From NCBI GenBank assembly GCA_032158295.1, contig CM063249.1, positions 14,798,078 through 14,862,077 of the forward strand: a DNA stretch of 64,000 nt, in the 5' to 3' direction. Below are positions 43,070-56,199 of this stretch, piece after piece. The notes below the pieces were generated by a model. That model had not been told where the DNA came from and ran no database searches. It saw only the letters and a list, made by a program, of their open reading frames with translations. The stretch comes from Pycnopodia helianthoides (lineage: Eukaryota; Echinodermata; Asteroidea; Forcipulatida; Asteriidae). Positions within the stretch are counted from its first letter, which is position 1, and every line of letters starts with the position of its first letter. A program made the translations under genes and the position numbers.

Positions 43070-43312
43070 AAAATTTCCAAAAAGCAAGGTTTGAAAAGAT
43101 GAAATACTTCACAAAACAAGGTTTTAAAAATCTGTGTTTCGAAAACAAGGCTTGCTCAAAAGATAGGCTTGCAAAAAACAAGGTTTACAAAATATCACAC
43201 TTCCAAAAATAAGGATTGCCAAACATACTTCTAAAAAACATCGGTTTGCTAATTAAACGTGCAAAGAACAAGATTGCTAAAAATAAACTTGCAAGAAACA
43301 AGGTGTATATAA
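43070..43312. repeat. Degenerate ~20-bp minisatellite, AAACAAGGTTTGC
   Basis: About ten diverged copies of GCTTGCAAAAAACAAGGTTT follow one another with variable spacing. It arises within AT-rich sequence, and nothing is encoded. Confidence 0.7.
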
Positions 43313-45879
43313 ATTAACATACTTCCATGAATGTAATTGATACTTTTCATACTTTCAGTGTACTAATTCGCTTTGGTAGAAAATGGTAAATTTTGTTAAT
43401 GTACATTTGCAACAAAATGATTACATGACGTGGGGTTGTTCATCCTACGAATTTACTGAGCACGGCCAGGTTAAATTGTTAGAGACACGTCACTAGCCTT
43501 AGTGCAGACGATAAAGACAACAACAGTCAACAGTTATAATACTAATAGGTATGCAGATCTATAACTGTGAAACTTGTTTTACAACACCTTGGAATGTTGT
43601 TACAAAGTGCTTCTGAGATTTCTGCGGCCACTCTAGCAGAAAACACTGGGGCCGTCCCCTCCTCTCAACCAACTTCTTGAACGTGCATTACAGCAGATTA
43701 CCCGGGACCATCCCGCCAACGGCTTTACAGACCATCTCAAAGACGAAGCAGTACAGTAACGGTTATAGTATCTCGTTTCCTTAATTATATCATTCTGATT
43801 TCTCAGCAACATTTTTGACCTATAGGCTAATAGGTGGTAATGTCAGCAGAAAATGTTATTGTTATACAACTAAGCTATTTGGGTCGAACAGATACAGTTG
43901 CAATACAACACACACGACTTTGGGACGGAGTTGTTGTTCAACCCACATTACTGATCGTAAAGAACACATGGACGTACTACGTTGCAGACAATAGCGGGGA
44001 ACCAGTTAAGAGTAACACAAAAATTCACCATGCGCACAAGCGAGGCTTTTGCTGTAAGTCAGCACGAAATCAAATTGATTGTATTTAACAGCCTTCCTAA
44101 ATAATTAGTCCTGTGTTTTTGTAAGGCAGCAAAATGTTCTTAACATCAATCAAGTTTTCCTGTTTGGAAATTTAGTCCATTTAAAGTTAGAACTAAAGAA
44201 CACAATCAGAAACATTTAAAAGAAACATTTACATGATACTACATTATAGGCTTTCTAATATTAGCATAATTGAAAAATTTAAAGTCGAAAAACCAGAGAT
44301 ACTGTCAAAAACTGGGACAGAAATATAAAATTAAAGCGATATAAGTTGCATACTTTTCGGTTTTTTCACTTACTTGTTAAGTCTTATAAAAAATGGATAA
44401 GCGCCTACTCTATCTTTCTTTCATCAATGGGTTTCAAATAGCGCTCCTTTAATAAGGTGTCTGGAAAAGCAATGATATCGTGTTCTAGCGCATAAGTCAG
44501 CGAACTCAAACAGAGCACGTCTCAGTCAGTATATATACAAGTCTCGGGTCCCTATGAATGTTCACTTGTCAGCTGTGACAGCTTTAATCCCATAGAGATA
44601 CACAAGAGAATTGGAAGCGTCGGCGATCCGACCGAATATAAGCCGTAAACCAGATGGTTAATTCCTGTATATGAAAGACGATTCCCGTCCAGCCAAATGT
44701 CAACTATGTAAAATGCGGTCGCAAAAATAAAATTGAGGTCATGTGGCTCTTATTTATTTTCTTTTACTTAAAAGATAACTGTGGCATTGCTAATTTAACA
44801 GGTAATTAATTTAACCTTAAAATATATACCGAAACAGTATAAATCATTATTTACAATTCTTTTGCAGCCAACTTCCGACTACAATGTTTGCAACCTACAA
44901 ACCTGAGCTCTTGTGCTTCCGTGTAAATTAGTTCTGAGTCAGTAGGCCAAAGGGAAGAACAAAAGAAACTACACGGGGATGCAAACATCGGAATGTGTGG
45001 GTCGGATACGTGTGTGACGTCTTCATGCGTCTGTTTTTCACGAATCCACGTGTGGTAACCCCACATTTGAATTCGCGTACGATCACCAAGCTGACGTCAG
45101 AGTATATTGCAACTACTCTCAGTTTACAAAGTTTCAATGCTCAGACAACGTCAAAACGTAGCAGTTATTGTTTGCCGGGAAGCAAATTCATATATTATCA
45201 CTATAAACAATGATACTCCGCTGCTAAATGGAGCGTGAGCTCCGCATTCGATTTTTTTGACAAGTTTGTTCAAATAACAAAAATGCAATGCCATTAAAAG
45301 TTCATGTGGTTATGAAGGATAAAATAACAACAACACAATGTTGGCAGATTACGTACCGAGTTATAATTATTATTTTCTGTAGCACTGAAGCGGAAAGAGC
45401 TAATATTAAGCGCAGTATGATCAGTACATTCGGTTGATTGATATGTGTCGCTCGCCACCACAGCCTGTCTGCTTTATGCTCATTATTAACATTCAGCGGT
45501 ACCATGAGTAGCTACTTCTTTTACTGACTGAGTCGCCCAATAAATTATTACGCAACATTTAAGCAAAGGAACAATGTTACGAATGGTTTTACGTACGGCT
45601 ATACTTTTGATAGAAAGTTGGGTCATTATTAAGGACATTACCTCTGTTGTGCCTTACACAATTCATATCCATGTACATGTACATCTACGAAGGCTAAGTT
45701 ACATTGTAACGTTTGTACGTGTTTATAACTGAGTGGACGAAACGTAAATTTTGTATTATTTGTTTGTTTGTTTATTGTATTTGTTTGTTATTATTCTCTT
45801 GCCATGTGTTCTTTGCACTCAGTTGAAAATGCCCGTGAGATTTAATCTATTCTCAGGTCTTAGGACTCTAAAAAATTTG
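43313..45879. other. Intergenic, no gene identified
   Basis: The 84-codon ORF at 43834-44088 has no recognisable domain or splice borders. Other ORFs overlap antisense (44851-45213). No repeat was recognised. Confidence 0.4.
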
Positions 45880-46736
45880 ATTTCCCCACGCTGACCTCGG
45901 GCAGCGGGCAAGGGTGTCTTCTTCCTTCAACTTGTCGCCGAATCGCGAATGAGCCGTCAAATTAATTACTGTGATGTCCCGCCGATCGTGGTTGGTGAGT
46001 CAGGGTCAGCGATTGTCCTTCAGGCCACCAGGTTACACTCTACGACACGGTCAACAACACACTCCCGCACTGTCTCTGAACTGGATGTTTAGCGTGGTTA
46101 GCGGAATTGAAGTGCTAAAAAAACGAGGCCTCCTGGTACCACCGAGGTGCGAGGCAGTATAGCCTATAGCTACGTAAAGCTACACACCGCCGCATCTTGG
46201 GCTGCTCCCGTGAAACCAGTAGCAGCACTAGCCGATGTTGCGGCCCCGTAACATCTAGGTTACGAGTGTTGCACTCATTAGGAAATACACGATAACATCC
46301 CCGCATCGATCGTAGGAAACCCGTACAGAGGGACAGAGCAGAGGGTAAAGAGACAAGACCCCAACGGTGTCATTACACAACGCGCTCCCCGCGCTGCCAC
46401 CGCCGGCCGGAGACTGTCATGTCCTAATAAAAAATGCCACCGTGCTGCGATATTGTTCTTCTCAGATCCGCCAACCCTCAGATAGCTTCGGCAGTCCAAC
46501 ATGACAACTTGTGTACCGCACCGGCGTCAACGTTTGCTCTTTTATGAAAATTAAAATTACTGGGCAGTAGCAGCTGTGGAGGAATTCATTACGCGGGGAC
46601 GGCCGAGCACACATGGATGTTTCGTCGCGACCGACATCTGACGATATATTGGTTGGAAAGTTTGTGACCGGTAAGCATCAGCTGCTGCACGTGTTGTTCA
46701 CGGCGACCTCAGGCTGGTCAGCAGTTGTGGGCAGCT
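45880..46736 (+). promoter_or_regulatory. GC-richer, CpG-containing promoter/5'-UTR candidate
   Basis: C+G and CpG content rise clearly relative to both sides, peaking near 46380-46420 (GCTCCCCGCGCTGCCACCGC). It ends at the signal-peptide exon at 46737. I found no TATA box at a confident position. ORFs on both strands in this block look like by-products of composition. Confidence 0.45.
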
Positions 46737-46797
46737 ATGGCAGCGCTTTACAAGTGGATTGCGTTAGTGCTCTTCATAGCAATCCTAGAAATTCGGG
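46737..46797 (+). CDS. Signal-peptide first exon of an unidentified gene
   Basis: ATG in strong context (GCTATGG, G at -3 and +4) opens MAALYKWIALVLFIAILEIR plus one base, then a consensus donor GTAAGT at 46798. A positively charged start, a hydrophobic core of about 11 residues and small residues near the end make this a good secretory signal peptide. The phase-1 junction is the phase with which the receptor's first resolved exon begins, and is also common for many secreted proteins. No matching downstream exon was found up to 64000. A tandem nAChR paralogue is one possibility. This exon lies 3' of the receptor gene on the same strand, so it cannot be that gene's own first exon without rearrangement. 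Confidence 0.5.
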
Positions 46798-49174
46798 GTA
46801 AGTTCTTTCGATTGATTTTTCAAAACTCATGAATCAAAAGAGATTGCATGCACATGCATTTCAGATTGAAAATGCCAGAATGTTTCGATGAATAGAGTAC
46901 ATTGGTGTACATTGATGTATATTAATAATGGTACAGATATAGTTTTAAAACATACACAATGTGTACACATTATTGGGGGTTAAATGCCTCAACGATGACA
47001 TGGTTTTTTCAAATGAAACGCGACATTTTTGTCTTCATTTGGACAGCATGACATCGTCATCTATTTTATATTTTATGAATATTTCTCTCTTTGTTAAGTT
47101 TTGTATCTTGGTTAAATATTTAGTACTTTTTTTTCATTTTGTGGTATGTCTCTTTCATATTTATTTAGTAACCCCCCTCCTGTCTACCAAGATAACTATT
47201 TTATAGACTGCTTTTAATTGATGTTCCAATACGAAGCGTCAACTAACACTGAGGGATCGTGTCACTTCATTCCGTTCCATATAGTCATTTCGTAAGAAAT
47301 TATTTGGAAATGGATCCGCCCATTGTTTGCACGTTATCATTATGCATGAATGAGTAAGTGCGTCCACACGAACACATTTTGGGCGAGAAAAGAGTGGTGA
47401 AAATATGATGCTCTGCACCTGTGCAGAAAGTATCATTATACTGAAAGAAAGTATCAATACACTTAAAGAATCGATTGGACCACCCAGTTGCATGTTTCGA
47501 ATGTCAAACACATTGTGCTTTCCGTAGAATATTGTAGTCCGAATCTCGTGGCTTTTATGAGATGACTCCGTAACATTGAATTGTAGCAAGCGATTTCATC
47601 GTGGTTCGAATTTAAATTTATTTACACTCCCGTGCAACGATTCGCTAATTGGCAACATTTCACATCAAGCAGTTTGATCCATTAAGACGAAAACGTACAT
47701 CATTATTTGCCCAAGTTCTTAAATTTGGGTGAAGTGAGTGCATACAGAATGTTGTAGCTCTCACTTGTATTTTGCCATTAGTTGTGCAATTAAAAGCCAG
47801 TTACATAATGGACAGATTACTTCACCACGAAATGTTGTTAACGAGCAAACCTCTGTAGTTGTGACCACATTCACATCAATCAAAATATCCAAGGATGAGA
47901 TTAAGGGAGTAATAGGGTTTTGTGAAGAACGCATCCACTGGAGGTTGTGGAGATTGTGAAGAGAACCGTGGGTTTAACCTCGTAACCACAGTTGAGCTCC
48001 AGGTGGTTTTACGCAACGGTGATTGGTTATTGCAGTGTCCCCCATGACCATAGATTAGACTTGTAGATTTGCATTGTGGTATGCATATTAGTACATCCTT
48101 TTTAGCATCTCCTTCACTCTCTGTATTAAGCAAGATCAATATTCTGTCTCAAATTTAGCATGTATTCGAACATTTGGACACTTTGCGATTATGTTACATT
48201 CACAAGAAAACTAATAAACAATAACAACCTTAACTATAATCCAAAACCTAATTCTACAGATTCCCGGAAGTTCGAATAAGCGTAAGGCTTGCACAGTGTT
48301 ACTGTCCGTATTGATATCACAGAAAGTGGCCAGGCCATTTCCCCATATTTATAGCCTCGGTTTCACCGCAATATCTAAACGGAAGGAAAAACAAAATGGC
48401 TACTTTACTTCTTACCACTTAATACTTCGCATTTTGTGTGGTGGTATAATCGTAACAGCAACACGACTGAAAGCAATTATTCAGAAATCTCCATAGGCCT
48501 TCAGCGTTTGCATAATTTAGGTAATTCAATTACAGCTTTGGGAATATGCAGTCAGCAAAAAACGGTTACAAACCCATCTAAAGCCTGCTTTGAAAAGCAA
48601 ATTAAATTAACTAAAGTCCTAAAAGTCTAAACCTATTTCTGAAAAGAAACAATTAAATCAAATTACATTCGTTACACATCAAGGTCGGTAGAACAACAAA
48701 TGCAATGTTTTTTTTTTTATTTTGTACAATCTGTTGCAAACTATAGTATGAACAGTCGAGCACAGATGGCAGCCTGGCAGCCAGGTAAAATGGCGCCAGG
48801 ACCAAGAACAATGGGATGATACCAACCCATGCCACTTGTTATTTCAGCTCTATAGTTAATTGTGTTGGTTTTCTCACTGCAAGGGACAAGGTTATTGCTG
48901 TGTAAACTATTTGGTTTGTCCACATGTACCGTGAACTGGTCACCAGAGGGTTGTTCTGATCATGTCCTGAATATAAAAAAAACAGAATACGAAAACGAAG
49001 AGCACACTCGTTGCTAATGATGGATATTCCTACATAGTATCGTAAAATAAAACACCGCACAGCAGAGGGAAGTGCACCGACCATTGTCTCTGCTATGGTG
49101 CAGATATTTTACTTATAGTATTCAAATCTACTGGATAACGAGACCGAGGCTGAGAGGAAAACTAGTCCGGCACC
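46798..49174. other. Probable intron, no exon recognised
   Basis: Would be intron 1 of the gene starting at 46737. Only motif-free ORFs are present. No repeat recognised. Confidence 0.4.
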
Positions 49175-49254
49175 TTCTTGATATCAGTTATAGTTTCTTG
49201 ATGTTAGTTATAGTTTCTTGATATTAGTTATAGTTTCTTGATATCAGTTATAGT
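49175..49254. repeat. Four tandem 20-bp repeats
   Basis: TTCTTGATATCAGTTATAGT is repeated four times, exactly in register. Copies 1 and 4 are identical and copies 2 and 3 differ by one or two bases. Confidence 0.95.
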
Positions 49255-49346
49255 CGTTACTTACTGCACATAGACAGAATGGAATGGGTTTAGTACAGAA
49301 TGATTGTACCTGCTGCAATTGCGGGATTCGGACTGGCTATGGCCTG

Positions 49347-49532
49347 CCCGATATGGGGTAGAGGGTCCCCCCCCCCCAAGAACAAAAAAATTTTTCCCAT
49401 ACTATAACACACTATTTTCCTCTTGTATAGAACTACCCCCAACAAAATCCTCCAAAGAATTCGTGAGATTCCAAGCACACAATGAGGACACAATAGGTGG
49501 TGGGGGGGGGGGTACCCTCTGCCCCATATCGA
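49347..49532. mobile_element. Fold-back element with poly-C/poly-G inner arms
   Basis: CCCGATATGGGGTAGAGGGT followed by a C run at 49347-49377 is inverted at about 49502-49532 (G run, ACCCTCTGCCCCATATCGAG). The interior of about 120 bases is AT-richer and non-coding. The homopolymer runs probably vary between individuals and invite sequencing error. Confidence 0.75.
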
Positions 49533-49565
49533 GCACCAATTGGGACTGGCCTGTCGTTGCCGGGC

Positions 49566-49740
49566 ACAACTCAGTGGTTATGTGGTTTAGCTATCTGCTC
49601 TAGAGAGCGGGGGTCGTGGGTTCGATTCCCGCCTGAGTAATACACATGCGGATTTTGTTCCCGCTTGACTCGGGAAGCACTGAGCACACAGTGTTTATCT
49701 ATACATCGGTGTTAGGGTAAAACCCCAACATATTTCAGAT
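49566..49740 (+). mobile_element. tRNA-derived SINE
   Basis: 49568-49638 resembles a tRNA of 71 nt. The acceptor-like stem ACTCAG/CTGAGT pairs perfectly, the T arm is GTGGG-TTCGATT-CCCGC, and it holds a perfect B box GGTTCGATTCC at 49619-49629. The anticodon loop appears to be six bases and the D arm is poor, so it is not a functional tRNA. A non-tRNA body follows, to about 49740. Confidence 0.65.
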
Positions 49741-51849
49741 CTTGGAAACCAAACGAAGAGCAAAAGACAAAGCCTGGCACATTCCTTGTCATTTTTGTTA
49801 CTGCCTAACTAGAAAACTTAAAACAAAAACATAAGATAAGTTTCTCACATGCAAAATGAACACGAAATCATTCTAGACTATATACAAAGTGGATGGCGGG
49901 GAAACCTAAGCGCTCCAATGAGCTAAGGGAAAAACTATAGACAACCAGTTGCCAGTTTGCAGTACATTTTACAACCTCTTCGCATGCTTCTTTATTGTTG
50001 GACCAAATAGTCTCATTCTGGTAAATTTGTTTGCCGAGAGTACCTTGGAATTGTCTTGAATAACAAGATCCAACTTCAGAAAATCCTGTATTTATTCATG
50101 TTTTCCCACTCCAGGAAAATCCCCATTAGGGTATTCCTTTCCCCCGCTGCTACCTCCTATGATTATCAGTACCCAAGCCTTGATCTCTGAGCTCACCATT
50201 TGGAATCCCGTGAGTATTGGACCTACCTATGACCACAAAACATTCCCATGAGAAGGTATTTTATTTTCAAAACTATGCCACTTTAAACATAAAACACACA
50301 GAAAAAAAAAATACGGAGAAGTTGTTGTCATAGCATGCCAAACTTCTGTGGTAAGGAAAAACCGGGGACGGTATTTTGATCTTGCTTTCCTAGACATGTA
50401 TTTTGTTATCACCAGTCTATTGAGTATAGGTTGTTTACATGAGACCATCGCAATTGCTTTAGCATGTGAAGTTCTGTGCGAATTTAATAAAATAATTCCA
50501 AATTCATTACGGGAATTGATACTGTCCATTTCAGTTTATTCTGTTTTCGAAGAATGATACTGATATTTGTTGTGCTGAGCTCTCGTGATGCTGATAGTAT
50601 TACCATCACTTTATGTATAGAGTAGATACACTTGTGCGATTTGTGCAACATAGTTGTTCGGAAGTTTGGAAAGCTAAACGATAAGTTTTGTACAAAAGTC
50701 AACCGACTCGGTCGGATCATTGAGGCCCCTTCCCCCAGTGAAAAAAATAAGCTTCAACATAAAAAAGCAGGGAATGCTTAACAGGCGTTGTTTAAAAAAA
50801 AAATGAACTGTAACCAAGTACAAATGTTGACAAATTCCCGCAAATATTCCAAAATGGGCAGCTATTCCCTTATGGGCACTCAATTAGGTGAATATGGGAC
50901 CTAGGTCGAGATGAAACCTAGCCCTGACATATCGATCCGCCAAGTGGCTCTCTGCGTGTAACCTGGTGGGTGGGAAACACTCTGGACCCAGGAGGTATTT
51001 CATATACACTATGCATGATCTCTTCGTAAGGGCTACATTAAGAGCAGGGTTACAGATGCGGTTCGTTTAGTTCGGATACACTAACGTGTCGACGTTTCCT
51101 GTGTAATGAAAATGTTGCGAGGCTTAAAATTTAGATTTTGAAAAGCAGCAATAAGGAAAGTACTGGCTATCTACCAAACAAAGAGACAGGCTATACGATG
51201 CAGTTGCTGCGAAGTATGCAATTGTTTTCTAGCCATGTTCAATATGGTATTTTTTTATTTTATTTATACCTGTTCTGGTGATGGGAACAAATTACGTGGT
51301 CCTCATTGTCCCCTAAAACAGAAACACACTTGGGGATAAACAATGATAACCGCATGTCATGCTTATAATTATTGTTTCTTTCTGCATTCCTAGTGATAAT
51401 TCCAGATCAAACTAATTTCAAATCAGGAACGAAGTAAGAACGTTTTGTATAAACTTGGTACGGATGTTTACGGTATAATGTAATATAAATAGAAAAGTAA
51501 TTTTTACTTTTCCACTGCAAGTTCGTCTTTGAGAATATTTCTAACAAAGATTGCAATTTTTTATTGTCCGTTACAAATATTTCAATAATAGTGTCCAACA
51601 AAAGTTACAATGTTATTGTCTTACAAAGAACAAAAATTACAATGTTCTTATAAATGTAAAAGAAAGTTGAAAAAGTTCCCCTTTTTTAACGTAACAGAAT
51701 AAGATTAACAAAATATCATTTTACACACCTGTATACACCCTTCATAATGGAACAATGTTCCGTGTATATTTTTCTCTTGATGGATTTGATGTTTGTATTC
51801 CAGTAAACGAATGTGACTTTATGTTCTAGTTCAAAGAAATTCTTGTTTT
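49741..51849. other. No exon recognised
   Basis: Motif-free ORFs only, including an antisense pair at 50227-50557. A GGGCTACATTAAGAGCAGGG fragment near 51028 recalls the minisatellite at 18400. Confidence 0.4.
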
Positions 51850-52131
51850 TGGCGCGCCGTGGCAGAGCGGTTAAAGAGCATCGGACTCACAAGTTACTTT
51901 ACCATAATTACTTTGTCCTTCAAATTGGATTTTAAGCCGTAGCTCCCGTGTACTAGGATTGGTAGCACACGTAAAAGAACCCGGAACACTTATCGTGGAA
52001 GAGTAGGGCTAACCCCGGTGTTTCTGGTTAAAATACTGGTTTCCTCAGGCTTGTATGCTACATAGACTCAGTTTACTTATGAGGCATCCTTGGTTCATTA
52101 CCAGAAATTATTACTACTACTAATAATAATG
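51850..52131 (+). mobile_element. tRNA-derived SINE with (ATT)n tail
   Basis: Begins GGCGCGCCGTGGCAGAGCGGTTAAAGAGCATCGGACTC, a tRNA-like head with A box TGGCAGAGCGG. The B-box part is disrupted. The body GTGTACTAGGATTGGTAGCA, CACGTAAAAGAACCCGGAACACTTATCG is typical of SINE bodies seen in echinoderm-like genomes. The end is a short (ACT/AAT)n tail at about 52109-52131. It lies in plus orientation inside the putative first intron of the gene at 46737. Confidence 0.75.
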
Positions 52132-52882
52132 TCGATGTGATGTTTAGAGGAATCAATCTCATTGTTTTCACTGGTCTGAGATTATGTTCAATATTTATCC
52201 CATTGCAATTAGCAGTCTCCTGACGACGGACAGAGTATACTGTCCGAAACTTTGAGTCTCTCAGTTCTTCTTAGAACCACAACCACTCAAAAGAGATCTT
52301 TCTAAAAGGTGTCACCGCAAATTCTCTTATTTATTGCAATTAGCTTTCTTGTGTAACTGTAACCCTTGTTTTTGTTTCAATTATTTATTTTTATTTGTTC
52401 ATGATTGCGGTTTGATTGTTTTTTTTTAAATAGATATTGCACTTTACTGTGTTTAATTGATACCAGCATGATTACATAAAGCTTCAACGCAACATTAAAG
52501 AACAATAATTAATTAAGTTGATACACTGTGGTTTGTTGTGACTTCTCCAAAACATCACTTTAATTCTACATAAAAGCAAAATTGAATTACGAGAGCTCGC
52601 CAGTATGTTTCGGCATAATTCATCAGAGAAATGGATTTCCTGAAACCGCACATTTTGTTTTAGTAATTTGTAATACTATAGTGTTTTAAGATGTAACCCG
52701 CGGTCATCAATGCGATTGGATTGTAATAACAACTTCAGGTAGGCCAATTCCACCCGGGGCGGCAACTTCGCTGAATTATTATGTGATTCAGCAATCATAC
52801 AAAAGATGGATATACTTTTAAAACCCTAGTCAGGAGTATGAGTGTTGGCAAATGCACAACAGCCACTCAAGATAAGAAAAGG
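52132..52882. other. No exon recognised
   Basis: AT-rich, without recognised gene or repeat. AGTTCTTCTTAGAACCA near 52262 is a small palindrome only. Confidence 0.45.
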
Positions 52883-53103
52883 TACGGAGTTCCAGCAGTG
52901 CCATGCCACTTACCCATTAATATCGAAACAATGTTTTTTCACAGAGTCGAGTTTCTGAAACTTGGATGGTATGGCGACTCCCTAGGTCGTCTTGGCAACA
53001 TATTCCTTGAAATAAGTCGACTTATTCCTTGAAATAAGTCGACAAGGCGACATAAATTTTCACGTTATCTGGGTAAGTGGTATGGCACTCATGGAGCTCC
53101 GTA
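52883..53103. mobile_element. MITE-like element, GGAGCTCC family, long copy
   Basis: Terminal inverted repeats of ~34 bp: TACGGAGTTCCAGCAGTGCC, then ATGCCACTTACCCA on the left, its near-complement ending GGAGCTCCGTA on the right. The centre has a second inverted pair (GTCGTCTTGG / CAAGGCGAC) and an exact direct repeat ATTCCTTGAAATAAGTCGAC. Related to 10650-10725. Confidence 0.8.
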
Positions 53104-55508
53104 GAAAGTATATTTGAACGTCTGCTATAAAATTATTAATCACTGGCACGATCTTAATTTTTATTGGGCGTGGTTGGTTTATTTCGGTACGAGTTTTTAA
53201 AGAGTAGGACCATGATTGGTAGTTACTAATTTACACTGATTATGTGGGAAAGTTCTTTATAGTACCAAGCATTTAAAGAACTATTCCCGTCAGAAATTCT
53301 GTCAAAGACGAAAGCATCTTGTAGAAATTGTACCGTCGCTTAATTGGATCGACACAATCGGAATGAACCCGATTCGATATAAAGGTGCACATTACATTGA
53401 CTCTAATAATAACCATGTAACACTACCTTTAATACAAGCACGACCCACGTATTTGACTGGTAGCACTCTGCAGCTTGTCCCTACACAGCACATGGCTTCA
53501 CTTTTGCCTATTTTTGTGCGCACAAAGTAGAACACTCACATCATTTCCAGTTCATTAAACGCAGAGAAGTGGAACACTTGATTGATTTAACATTTCCAGC
53601 GAAGATCAGAAACAGAAACTTAGACCTATAAAATATATAGCTGATTTCTAACAGAACAAGTAGGCCTAATGTAATTATGCATTTAAGTTTATTGCCAAAC
53701 GTTTATTTGACAAACGTGGACAAATCTGAAGAAATGGTTTAACAGTTTTGTTGTTGAGCTTGTATAGGTAAACCAGAGTTAGACATTAAGTAGGCTTATG
53801 TACTGGCTCAATTCATTTAAAAAATCACTAAATAAATACAAATTAAATTATACTTGAAATGCTGTCATCTCTTACAAAAACCAAAAACAATCACGAGTGT
53901 CGCCGTAAAGGGGAAGGGGGGGGGGTAAAGCTCTCCCAAAATGACCGTATGATTTTCATGAACAAAAAAGTTGCACAAGCCTACATGAGCAAAAAGTTAT
54001 ACGAGCCTGGGGAGGGGGGCTTATTGGGAAATGTTCCCTTCCCAAGCGATCCTCTTCTCACGTCTACAGTGTTGCTATGTTTTCGGTTTCCCCGCGTAAA
54101 TAAGGCATGCTTTCAATACACTTGGTTGTGTTCTTACCTTCCCTTTAAAGCTAAAGTACCCAGATTGTTAATTAGTGGGACAATTTAACTTATTTGAAAT
54201 TGCACTGATTCTGATTATAAAATTCAGGCCAGTACCAATTACATGATATAACTAAGTATGAAATACTTTTAAAGTCAATGAAATAATATTTTGTTTTATT
54301 GTATGGTTTATTAATTTAAACAATAAAACAACCAAAAGGCCGACACTAGTCAAATTTACATTGTTGACAATTTAAAAATTTACAAAAACAAGCTAATAAA
54401 AACATAAACACGCATAAAAATAGAATAATGTATAATTTGAATAACCATCAATTCATAAATTTGAAATCAACATTTCAAATACCGCTTTAACCCTGGTATG
54501 AACGTGCACAAGGTCCCCCTCCAAAAAAAGCTTCCACCGTTTTTGTTGTTTTCACTTAATCGAGACCAGTGAAATTTGCCCTGGTCTGGTTGAGTGCTTT
54601 TATTGAGAAAACAGAGATATTGATTTATTCTTTAACAAACCATATATAATAATTCACCTTAAAGATTGTTTCATTTTACTACAAGAGTTACAGTGGGACT
54701 AAACTCTTACCCCAGATGGTTTTATCTTGATTTATGATACCTGCCATGGAAGATGATTTTATTTAGCTTGATTTGCTCGTTACATTTTGATGGCACACGC
54801 CACAACCGTAAACAAAACACGATGACAACATGGTAATAAACCGTAACAGCTTGTTTTTCATGAGAATAATTACTGGTTATCGTAAACTGGGTCACTCGTC
54901 ACCATGGAGCCAAGCCGTAGGGTGGGCCCCTCAGACCCATTGGTAAAGAGACAAAGCAGTATCTGATGTATGCGTCACTGGCAATTTTGCTTTTGACACG
55001 TGCAGCTTTAAAATGCAAAACATTTTTGGGACTGCTGGAAGATGACAAGAAAACTCTTGTCCCGAATAGATTTTGGCTTACAGCTTCTCGAAATGAGATT
55101 TCACGAAGGAGCCTCGAAATGCTATTAGTGCGGGGTTTGGTATATAAAAAAAGGCGCATGTCATTCGGTGTAATCACCAGAATTCGTCTGCGGCAATTGG
55201 ATTAGTGTAACATGCTTAAATGGTGGAGTGCATTGGATGTATATAGGCTAGTCTACGTTAAAGACAAGTACTGGACTGGTACCGATGATTATTGTGGAAG
55301 AAAACAAAATTAATGATCAGTTTTCATCTGGAAGCTCACTGATGCATTTCAAACATTTACCAATCCTCTGGACAAAAAAATTTGATTATTTCTAAATGCT
55401 GCCAAAGTACAGAAAAATAATATTTACAGAGTTCCCGAATCACCATTTCATATATAAATTGTGGGTTATCGACTAGCATAAAATTCCTGACAAAACATTG
55501 AGTCGTTG
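53104..55508. other. No exon supported
   Basis: An ORF at 54966-55205 starts MYASLAILLLTRAALK, superficially like a signal peptide, but the remainder is very basic and matches nothing known. It overlaps an antisense ORF of similar length. It is left unannotated. A poly-G run lies near 53919-53926. Confidence 0.4.
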
Positions 55509-55592
55509 TTTTCACCGAAACGGAATCACCTAACTTGATGAAATTTCACAGGTTGGTTAAAATATGTGTCTATTGAAAACTAGAGATAGAAA
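55509..55592 (+). repeat. Dispersed repeat R4, copy 2
   Basis: Matches 20284-20370 in the same order: GTTTTC..., ATCACCTAACTTGATGAAAT, TTCACA, then ..AAACTAGAG. Non-coding. Confidence 0.5.
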
Positions 55593-56199
55593 TAAATTCT
55601 ATTCTCCCCCAAACCAATTTGCCTTTAAGATGGACAAAAATGCACATATAGGGAACGAGTGGCACAGGTTGGCTGGTTATGTCATGGGGGAGACCCAAGC
55701 ATTGTGCACTCATGTATGTTCCTGTTGTGTAGACGCTAGTAATTACGACTACATGCACTCATTGCCTGTAGGCATGCGAGGGCCGTTTGTAAAGCAATTT
55801 GAGCATTGCTCATCAAGCTGATGCTCCATTAAGATTTGAAATTATATTGGAGACACAGTCTGCTTTCTTATTTTTCCTGATGGTGACGAAATTTCCGAAG
55901 GCATTACATTTTTCGGTTAATGAAAATATCAAATCCAGACTGGTATTAAGGGCGGATCATTTTTGGCTAGTTAGGAGGGCAACCCAAACTACAAATCCTC
56001 AACTACATACATGCATACCAGAGTTTGTTATTTGAGGGGTGACTCACTCATTTCGCCCCATATTCCGCCATTTTGCATGTCTACGTTTGTTTCACTTCAA
56101 CTACAAGAGTGAAGGTTTAATAGAAATAATAGCAAAGTCAAGACGTACACCTTTTAATTCATAGAACTCACAAGATGAGAGTGTACATTGAGATAGATC
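55593..56199. other. No exon supported
   Basis: Two plus-strand ORFs (55564-55821 and 55799-56035) overlap in different frames. Neither has recognisable motifs. They might be remnants of a repeat that includes R4. Confidence 0.35.

Noticed and set aside
49568..49638. Functional tRNA gene.
   Set aside because: Acceptor and T arms look good, but the D arm is poor, the anticodon loop is six bases, and a SINE body follows.
54966..55205. Small secreted protein starting MYASLAILLLTRAALK.
   Set aside because: An equally long antisense ORF overlaps, the C-terminal part is highly basic with no known domain, and no promoter or splice evidence was seen.
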